A DNA stretch of 64,000 nucleotides from Chimonanthus salicifolius (taxonomy: Eukaryota; Streptophyta; Magnoliopsida; Laurales; Calycanthaceae). The position numbers were made by a program, and so were the translations under genes. This document shows, one piece after another, positions 22,801 to 33,900 of this stretch. Numbering within the stretch: the stretch's first letter is position 1; the number at the start of each line of letters is the position of its first letter. The stretch covers positions 55,844,769 through 55,908,768 of the forward strand of contig CM023538.1 in NCBI GenBank assembly GCA_013350335.1, in the 5' to 3' direction. The notes beneath the pieces were generated by a model, which was given only the letters and a program-made list of their open reading frames with translations, did no database searches and was not told the origin of the DNA.

Positions 22801-24888
22801 CGATCAAAAGATGCATTGTGTCATCCATTTATATTAAGGATGATGTAAGATGTTGAGCAAATGTGAAGGGTAGAAATGGATTGGTGGGATATACCTTCCC
22901 AAATATAGACCCTAATGCAGATGTTGGATCCCTTGAAGGTGGCCCGAAGAGGTTATGATGCCTTGGGAGTTCCAATATAATGAGACATATATGTTTGTTA
23001 CTCGAGTAAAGCCTAGAGTTGCGAGAGAACTGTGAAAATTCTTAAGATGGACAGATGAGGACTTTGGCACTGAGATGTATGTGACTAGGTCACTTGATTA
23101 TATTGAGACGTGATATGGGTGTGTCCCTCACGTGATATTGTTGATTGAGATGTGGTATGAGTGCGTCCCTCACGTGATATTGATTATATTGAGATGTGGT
23201 ATCGGGTGTGTCCCTCACGTAGTATCGATGATTGAGACGTGGTATAGGTATGTCCCTCACGTGATATTGATAACATTATGCCTTAGTCCAGTTGAAAAAG
23301 GAAACTATTCGATCCGTAGATCATTGTGTCTCACCTTTGTATAGTTAAAAGGATGATAAAAGTATATAGATTCCATGAGTAGGGCCTAGAGTAGCCGTGA
23401 GACCGTGGGAGCCTCGATATGAACATACGGATTTTGTGGCATTGATATGTATATGTGACTTGGTCACTTGATATTGAGACGTGGTATGAGTACATCCCTC
23501 ACACGATTATGATGGTTCACTGACCGTTCCAGAGAGATATTCAGGACGGTGGGGTCGGCTATGGAGACTTGGTCCAATAGGGTTGCCATCGAGGAGTAGG
23601 TCCCTCATATGCTACGCGCTGGAGGGCGCTCTCACGGCTATTTCGCACACTTGATGTGCATTGATGCACAAAGCTAGATACTATTTTACCCCATGGAGGT
23701 GGTGCTAGCTTCGTTAGACGTGGTCCGACCGCCTTAGAGCTTGACTGAATCACCCATGAGGTGAAGAGATGTAGGGCGAAGTAAACTTGATCACGCTAGT
23801 CGTGGGTCTCCCGCTTAGTAAGTCATGGGCCCTAAGTCTTGCCAGGGGTCGTGGTATATTTATGATATAATATGATGATTTGATATTGTTGCCACAATGA
23901 CGTAATGATTCATTCGAGTGTTGTTCCTACGAATAGAAGATCTCATGGTAGATGTTGTGCCCCTGGATTAGTTGTTCTCTTGGATGGATCATACTCATGG
24001 AGTGATTATATTCATAGATGGTTAATACCTATGGATAGATGATACTCACGGATGGAGAGTTACCAGGGATGGATGATGAATCCCATGGATGTTGTTCCCA
24101 TGGTAAACATCAAGCCTAGATATTGATTATAAAATGGGTATATTGACCCCATTATAGATATAGCAGTCTCATGGTAAACGTATTGGTCTCATGGTGGACG
24201 TGACGGTTCTATGGATAGATATTATTTTCCCATGGATAGTTATTCCCATGGAGGGTTTTGTGACCATGGATGAGTATTGTATATCGTGGATAGATATTCC
24301 CACGGAAGCATTGATTACATAAAGGATTGGACCCATATTTAGAGTATTGTTCCCAATGAGGGATGTATTTATGTTCGAGTATAGGTCCCATAGTTGAGGT
24401 GTATCCCATGTGTGACATTGACCCCATGGTTGACGGTGTTCTCATGGTTGATATAGACCAGTGATTGGTTAGACATGTGATAGATGAGATCTATTCTATT
24501 GATGAGGACCATAATAGAGTAATTAAAATGTCTTGATGTGACATCATGAATAGCATGGGGTTAGTGCCATGAAATAAATGAATTGAGAACTCTGCAGGAA
24601 CTGATCTCCATTGGAGTACGTAGGCAAATGATAATTCAGTTCGATCAAATCAAGGGTCTAATAAGTCCTTGGATCCATAGGGATCTCACAACACGTGTAG
24701 GTGTCATGTGTTTGGACTATGAGTTGTGCATGCTTCAGAGTTGAAAAAAAAAATATTATTATTTCTCACGTGTCCATTGGGTCAGGCCGTGACAGCATCA
24801 ATTGCTCTGAGGCCTAGTAATGTGGAGATAAATAGTAATTTTTAAGCTTTTTTTATAAATCTGCTAATACTCTCTTTTAGTGGTTACT

Positions 24889-24934
<46 letters not shown>

Positions 24935-27900
24935 CAGTTATCTGGCTTAATCTCATTATGGAAGCATTTTGCCCAAAGCGAGTCATTAACATTAGCTTCA
25001 TCTAATTTTAGAAGCATTTAGCCCAAAACAAGTCATTAACATTAGCAAAACTACCAATTAGAGGGCTTTCAACAACAACAAAAGTATGGATAGCATAATG
25101 CTAAAAAAATGCTCATAATTCAAAAGCAAAAGTCCTAATAAGAGCATAGACGGTCCCACAAAGTAGTTCCGGTTTTGCTCATCATCTATAGGATAGTGTG
25201 TTCAATAACTCAAGCATAGCAAGGAATTATAGATCTCCTAAATCTACACAGTAAAAAGTTTGCCATGTGGTGTGCTTGACTCTGAAAATGTAGGCTATTC
25301 TGCATATTAACTACTGATGAGCCTCAACCACTATAAAATAAAACATTCAAACTTTTCAACCAGCTGTCTAGAAATATTAAAAAAAAAAAAAAATTGAGCA
25401 ATAGGCACTTTTATGGAGGATGAAAGATGTGTATTAGGAGCATTGCAAACATATGGTTACAGAATGTTAATGGTTGTACCTGAACAAAAGGTTGGTAAAC
25501 ATGTTCAGGATGGATGAACGCCATTCCAGGGTGAGGACAGGCATACTGAGAATGCATGTAGATGGCAGAAGTAGAGTGTGGACCGACTTGACTGGGATTA
25601 AAAGTTGGTGGCGGCACTAGGTTCTCAGGACGCTGGGGATATCCAATTGCTGCAGGATTTGAAGATGTAGTCCAAGGTCCACGCAGATGAAGGGGAACCG
25701 GCCGAGGTTGGTGTTCAATGGAAATTTGAGGCCTCTGAGCTGATCCAAGATGTGGAAATTCCATATTATAATTTATTGAATGAGAATACATAGGCTGCAT
25801 AGTATACTGTCCTCCATTAAACCCAAACCCAGGATCAAATCTTCTCATATATCTGCAAAAGCATAAAATTGAAAATGTTTATAATGCCAGAAGCAGACAA
25901 GGAAAAAAGGGAGTCAAACCGAAGGGGCCTGGAAAACCTCACAGCATGGCCGCAGTTGTACTTTGCTTTCCATTCTTTTGGATGAAAAGTACAGTTATAT
26001 GATGCTATTAAAAATTGAAAATATCATATAAACCAAACTGCACATGAATATATATCCGATCCATATATACCAAAATACACCTTACCCAAGTGTTAGTAGT
26101 GCTTGCAGAATGATCATTGGAATGACGATTTTTGCAGTGCAAGCAGCATGGATAGGGATGGGTGAAGTTTCAACCCAACCACCCAAACAATGGAGAAAAT
26201 CTAGCCTTGTGATTTTGGTCACAAGAATTTTTCTTTTATCAGCCATTTATTTTTGTACCAGTCCATCTTAAAAGGCTATGGACCATAGAATGGAGATTAA
26301 ACTTCACCTAGCACCTGTCCTACCATCCATGTGATGCCCTGCAAATTCACACCCATAAACAATCTATTGTTGGACAAATGGTCCCCACAAAGAGCAATCC
26401 ATAGTCTCTGAGCACAATGGTTAAACCAATGTTGTCAAAGTCGAATCGTATCGGAAATCGGTCTAAGAGTTTGACTTGTGAATCGTAAATCGTAGAATCA
26501 TAAGAGTTATAATATTTTTGAATTTTTTAAAGTAATTATTATTTATACTATAATTACATATAAAATGCCATAGAATAATAAGATGCAGTGTTCAATTCCT
26601 CATAATATATAATTATTTATACTATAATTGAATAGTATATATTTTAGATAGATAATTTAGAAGAAATATTTGTTTAATGTAATTATAAAATTTAATTTCA
26701 ATTGAATAAAATTGCCACTAAGATGATAATAAATTAATAATATAAGCTATAAAAAAAATTTCTACATATCTTTTAAGATTTATAATATTAAAGTATATAG
26801 CTTGTTATATCTTGCTTTTTATAGCCGCAGTTGTAGTGATAGAATATTATATAAAAATTAAATTTTAATATATTTTGTAAAACTATTAATTATACAAATT
26901 ATTTTTTATTATTAAAAATTTCATACGAAAATTATTATTTATACTATTAAGTACTAATAAACTTAAAAAAATAATAACATTTAAAATTTTAAATAATCCT
27001 CAATAACATCCATCAAATATTTTTTTTGTAAAAAAATAGAGCTATTTATTTTTTATAATAGATATAATTATACAAAAGATTGAAAAAAAAAAAAAAAGGA
27101 GATTTCTTAATAAGAAAAAGAAAAATATAGTAAAAAATTAAATAGACGTTTCACTGAAAAGAATAAAATAAACATGAAACATGAATATGCTGAGAAGAGT
27201 CAAAGAATCTATTTATGAATAAATCAAACTAATTTAAAAAAAATATTAGCATTTATTAAATATTAAAAAAATATATATAGACTTTTTTTTTTAAATAGAT
27301 ATAGAAGATTGAAAAAAATAGAAGAGATATCTTTTAAATATAGATAAAAAAAATCTTTAATTAAAAGACCCCGATAGTCCTCTAACACTGGAAGCATTAT
27401 TTCCGTGAATACTACAAGTCCCCTCATTTCCGTGACATGAAATGAGGACTTGTAGTCTTCATGGCAAGCCTTATTTCTGTAAAACCCTAAAATGCAATAG
27501 CAGTAGCAGCGAAAATGCGAAATAAGGAAAGGGGAAACACGGCGGAAAGGGAGGAGAGAAAGGAGAAATGAAGAAGGAGAAGACGAAAGAAGGAAGAAAC
27601 ATAGGTACAGTCTCTTTTCTTCTTTTCCTTTTCCCTTTCCTTTCCCTCTTCCTTTTTTTTTTTCTTTCTTCTTCTCTGGATCACACGATTGAACAATTGT
27701 TCGAGTTTGAATCGCACGATATGCAATTTACCCAAAAATCGAACGATTATTGGCCATTTTCGATTTAGTATACGAGTTGACTCGCTGGACCATCCGAGCT
27801 GAGTCAACTCGCAACTCGGACAATGTTAACAAAACTGGGTTAAACCACATAAATAGCAATTTAAGTACCATTAGTAGAGAATATTTTCCACCAGAAAACT

Positions 27901-30900
27901 GTGTAGAAGAATGTCAGAAATCAGGGTATGTTTGTGTTTTCCATCATAACAAGATTTTCAATGAAACTTAGCTTTTGCCCAAAAATCGATGTGTTTTTAC
28001 AAAAAAGCAAAGTGGTGTTTACAAACTCAGTTTTCATTTCCTATGTTTGCTAAAAGATAAGATTTTTTATGAAAATGTGGACTGATAGATGTGCAAGTAA
28101 AGTTTCCTCCCTAAAGGTCATTTTTGAGGAAAACACCTTTTATGGGGGAGGGTAGGAAAGTTGGTTCTCTCCACTTTTTAACATGTGAAAACACACAAAC
28201 ATGCCCTCAATGTTTTGAGAAAAGAGCATCAATGTTACATGGATGATAAGTATGCAACATGTGCTGACCTTTCATAGCTTCTATCATAGTCAGGATCTTT
28301 ACGATCCACCTCATGGTCGCGAAAGATGGCCACTCTGCTGTTCACTTTTAATCTAGTTACAGGTTCCTTCTCTTCCTTAGATCTACTTGGCCTGCTGCTG
28401 CTGCTGCTACTACCAGTAGAAGAATCAACCATATCCCTTCCATGATCAGCCTCAGGTAAATCAACACTGGATTTCTCATCCACCCTTGTTGATGTCAAGG
28501 AGAAGTTCTGCAAGCTTTCAAGAACAAGAGATTCATCCAGTGGCCTTCCCCCAGAACTATCACCACTATTACTGCTGCTAAAAATACGTGCACGTGCCCT
28601 GTTATACTCCTCCTTCCTTTCCTCCACACTTTTTGCATGATTTTCCTTGGAAGTATGTGTGTTTGCACAATCAGTTGTCTGTGAATTCTTCTGTCCTCTC
28701 TGTTTGATTGCAACTTTAATAACATTGTTGCTGTCGTCCTGTGGCAGACTTACAGGAACATCTACCAGACGAACCAGAGGAAGACGGCAATCAGAAGTTT
28801 TCCAGACAATGATTCTTGAACAAGACCCATCAGGAAAATTGTTATCCAACATGACACTCGACTGCAGATTGTAATGTTGGGCCACACGATGGGCAGCCAA
28901 TCTTAAGTAGGACGTAGGAAGTTGCTGGAACTCCAATTGCTGTTGTGTGGGGTCACGAATGAACTTCAACACATCTTGTTCCATTCGTAAAACTGAAAAG
29001 AGGAACATTGAACTTCAACACATCTTGTTCCATTCATAAAACTGAAAAGAGAAACATTAATTTTTAACAACAGATTTAAATTTTAAATTCAGATTGAACA
29101 CCTTGAGCTATGTCATCTGCATTCAACTCAGGTTTGAATCTGGAAGCTCAATAAGCAATTTTTTCATTGATAATAATAATGCTGATATAAGCACTTCAGT
29201 TAACTAGAGGGACATATGAGTGCACAGTTTTTTTTAACATCCATTGAAATTGAAATATTATTTTTATACACGAACATTTCTATAATGGCCCCTCTAGATT
29301 TTCAATTCGACAGCTAGCTCTTTTCACTTCCATTTGGAGCCTTCGATGGAAACGAAATAATAGAATTTTCAGAAACAAAGAGATCTTGAGGTCTGTAGGA
29401 GAGTCAAAGTGAAATGCTCTACATGGGCTTCCTCTCTAGACAACTTTTAGGATTCACCGTTTCTGAGTTCTCTAGAGCCTGAAAGGAGTATATTGGCTTG
29501 ATGCAGACTCATGTAGTTTTGATTGAGTATCCCAGGGGTTTTCGGCGTTGTATCTTGTTCTGGTTTTCCTTTTTTTCCCAGCCAATTCCCCCCTTTGTGC
29601 ACATCTTGTGCCTTAAATGAAGTTACCATTTCAATGTGTGTGTGTGTATTCCAAATTAAAAAGAAAATTATCAGTTTGGTGCTGCTGAATGATTATCAGC
29701 TCAGTGCTGCAACTCTGGCCCATCATAGGTTCCTCAATGACCAACAAAAATAGTCTCTAAAGCACTGTTTTAAAAACCAAACCATTGATTGAACCCCTTT
29801 TTATAATTATTTGCTCTAATTAGGCTTAACCACTGGGTCAAAGTGTTTAAACCAGGACTTTGACATCACATCATAGACACAATAAATTGTTAAAATTAAA
29901 AATAAGTCGAAAAATATGAAAAAATGGAAAATCACATTGCAACCATTGTACTATAATAGCAATGGTGGAAATGATGATTTCAGAGAAAAAGAATTTGAGA
30001 AAATTTATTAATGAAAAGAGTAACAATAGTTCTTGAACAAATGGAACTGTCCTAAGAACAGTCTTAGAGATCAGTCCAGGTCCAACCGCTTTGGTTTTTA
30101 AACATTGTCCTCCTGTCCTCCTCCCTCCCTCCCTCAATCCTCCTCAATGGATTTTTGAATTACACCTCCTCCCTAAGTATAGAGAATCCCTTAAAATTTG
30201 AACATTTGCTACCAAAATCAAAATAAAAATAAATAAATAATAAGCACAAACTTTCTAGGATGTCATGTCACCAATACCACCATTTTCAGACTCTCAGCAC
30301 AACACTTATATTTTTGGAAACAAGAAAATCAGACCAAAATCCATAGAAAATGTGTCGCATGTATGCTGATTATGGATATGATGATGGCTAAATATGGAGA
30401 AGAAGGCACAACGAATATAAAATTACCGGAATCTCCATTGGCAGGAACTAACCACTTCCCTTAAGCCCCTACTCCGCCTCATCCTAGAAGGCCCCCCAAG
30501 GTGAGTTGAGGAAAAATCTTAACGTTATCTTCTACCCCTCATCCCTCAGCTTCCTTACATGAAGAATATGGATCAAGGAGGGTTGGCAAGTTGTAACCAT
30601 AAAAGAAGAGAAGATATTGAAGCAAAAAAAGAACAATCTAATCACTTTGGTCATTGTAAATAAACATGAGAAAGATTCTATGAAAACTTCGTCACTTGTT
30701 TTCTCGAAATGTGGGAAGCAAGCAAAGAAATGTACTTTCATCTGGTTTGTGAAGAAAGAGGAAGTTGATTCTGCAATTTCATGATTAGATGTTAAGGAGG
30801 TAGACAAGAATAAATTGAAGGTGAAACAAGCAAGATGTGGATGAGGAGATCAATCGCAAATAAGACCATAGCCTCACATACGAAAAGGGGGGTCAAGATT

Positions 30901-33900
30901 CCTCACCCTCAACCTATAGTAAATGTAATTGGAAAGCCTGACCAGCAGAAAGGAATGAATTAGAAAACCTCACCCAAGTAATTGCTGGCCAATGCCTAAA
31001 AGAAACACAAACCTGATAAACCAAATCGGGGATGACCCATTGATGAGAACAATAACCATTGCAGAAAGGAAAGAAAATCTTTCCCAGCCTTTTATAGGAG
31101 ACTTTCCAGAGAAGTAGGGGGAGCTTTATGAAGCCATGTTTCTTTTGACTGATCCCGAGAAGATAAAGGAAAAATTCATTACATGTGGTGAAAAAGATAT
31201 CATGATTACCTTCAGCTCTGAGACCAAAGCTAAAAGGCGGTTCCAATGTGGAGCTTGGAGAGGTGGTCATGAAAGCAGGTGAAGCCTTGCCATATGTTTT
31301 GGGGAAGCAACATAGAAGAGCCATGATTTAGACCTAGCAATCGGTCAGGTCTGGTTCAGGTAGGGTCTTATTCAATTCGGATCTATTTTGGGTCTTGTTA
31401 AAGGAGTTAAGTCGGTTCAGGCCTATTTCTGATTTGGGTCAAGTCAATTTAAATTGGGTTTACCCATTTCTCCAAGTAAAGAGACTTTTCTAGTGAGACA
31501 CATACCAAGATTACCCCTTAAATAGGTGTAGAGTTCATATGGTTGAATGTGTTGCATATAGATGTGGCAATAATCAAATTAGCCAGGTCTACCCATTTAA
31601 AAACAGGTTTGGGTCAAGTCTACCCATTTATAAATGTGTTTAGGTCAGGTTGTGTCATTTATTGAAATGGATCACGTTGGGTCGGTTCGGGTAACCAAGT
31701 CCAGTCAAATTATGTCAAGTCTACCACGATTAGATTATGACATAATATGGATTGCCAAGGTGAATAAAACCATTTCTGCAATTAAGAGTCTCTGGGACTC
31801 TTGTAGAAATCAACATGGACAAAAACAAGATGGATGACAGACTGGAGGAGAGGATCTCAAAGATATCATGTTAACAATTGGAGTAACTAAGTTAGGTCCC
31901 TAATGTGAAGAATTTAGGCGTATTACAACAAACCTGGGAAGAAAAGTGTAATGGCCAAATAATAGTTTCTGTTGTAGGATTTTGCATCTGAAGACCAAGA
32001 GGAGATGATGAAGATGATGATTGTCTAGTCAACGATAGTTCCGACAGATGACAAATTGAGAAAAACTCATTTGAGATGGGTTGGTCACATCAATAGAAGA
32101 CCAAGCACAACTCCAATACATAGGATGGAGAAGTTAGGGATTGAAGGCACTAGAAGGAGAGGCCGACCTTCGAAAACATAGAGGGAAGGGATAAAAAAGG
32201 ACATGCTAGAATGTGGAGTGAGTGATCATCAGATTTTGAGCCAAATTCTCACTGTTGATTCAATGTTATCCAACCATTTATGCCCAATATTACGAAGTTT
32301 ATTTCGCATTTGTTTCAAGGTAATCATAAATTTATATTCATTATTTGTGGTTTAGATGTTCCACAAGTGTGCAATAAATCACGTCTCTTGGGTTAAGATA
32401 TGAATTATATGGTATAAATATCTTGTAAGAGGCATTTGAGAATGGAATAGAATGAATAGAAATTTTTATGTTTCTTCCTATGCAAAACTAGTGTGAAACC
32501 ATGGATACTTGTGTGGGGCAATATACAACTCTCTTATTCTTCTCCTTTCTCTCCTCTTATCTTCTCCTTTGTTTCTCCTTTTTTTTTTTGAAATGATAAA
32601 TGAATTAACATTAAAGGCAACAAAGGTGCAAAAAAAAAACAAAGAAACCGTAAACCCCTTTAACCACAAAATCTAGCCCCCAAAGAAAAAACAAAATAAC
32701 CCCAAGGGGTTGGTGTGTTGGCCAGGAACCCACCTCAGGAAGCGAGAGTACTGAGTTCAAATCTCATCCCACCCCAAATGGCCACTCCCCGTAGTTTTAC
32801 CCGGTGTGTGTGGGTAGGGAAGCTTGCACATGCCTCGAGGAACTAGTCAGGTGCTCTATGAGACCCTAGACACCTCGGTCATCAAAAAAAGAAGGAAAAA
32901 CAATATAGTAGAAGTTTAGTAAAGTCTAATATACTCTTTCCAAGCATGCAAATGTCGGTCATGAATAAATCCTAGAAGTTTGATAAAGAGGAAGCCCAAG
33001 CTGCACAATTGGTCAAAATTCGGTTGCTGACACTTTGGGGACTTTTTGCACAATTCATGAAGACCCTATTGTTTCGTTCCCACCATAGAGTGACAAAAAG
33101 GGAAAGGCACCACAAAATCGAACACCTGGAGGAGATATTAAAAAACTTCGACGCAAAGGACCTTAACTTTTTCCCTTTTGTCTCTTTCCTTCACTTATTT
33201 CCTTCCTTTTCCTTTCCTTCTTTTCCTATTTTCCTTCCCACTTTCACTATTTTTCACCCCAGGACCCAAATCTACCCCATGAGGGCATGAAACCCTCGGT
33301 GTGTACAAGAACATATGAATGGCCAGATTTTGGTCTCTTTTTAGCCTAATTTTCCCACCCTTTTTGCTATGCACTACAATCAACCTTAAATGTGACCCTA
33401 GTCAACAACCTATGTGAGGTCCCATTTGCTTCTTGATCAAAATAACAAGCCCTAAAACCCTTTGTCAAACCCTAGGTGGGCTAGTAGAACCATGTTTCAC
33501 TCCATTGGCGGCCGAATCCTAAACTTAGTGGGCCTAGGGTTAGTGTTAGCAGTATCTCGCTAGCATTTTTATTTATTTTTTAATGATATATTGATAGCAT
33601 TTTTGAGAGACATAAACTAAAAGGCCAGAGAGAAATGTCCTCACAAAATTTCTCATTGGCAGCTCCTCAATTCAAGAGCTAATTTTGCATATTACTAGTT
33701 TTATTCATTGCAAAATAGTAATCTCACTTCCAATTTCCAAGTTCTGACATATGAATCAAGGAAATTTAGGTAGCCCGCCAGTTCAAAAAATAAATTAGGT
33801 GGCCTCTCATGATTAGGTCACTTACACACACTTCGCATTGTCTCTTGCACATCCATGCATCGTATTAGTCTTAGGTTACCTTATCCTACTACCTACATTT

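Noticed and set aside
23132..23344. Regularly spaced repeats that could suggest a CRISPR-like array
   Set aside because: The intervals are themselves repeated, and the array is part of a plant LTR with an exact 5-bp duplication.
30914..31324. 136-codon minus-strand frame in R3H intron 1
   Set aside because: Composition looks non-coding, no domain was recognised, and broken frames with more protein-like sequence lie on the other strand.
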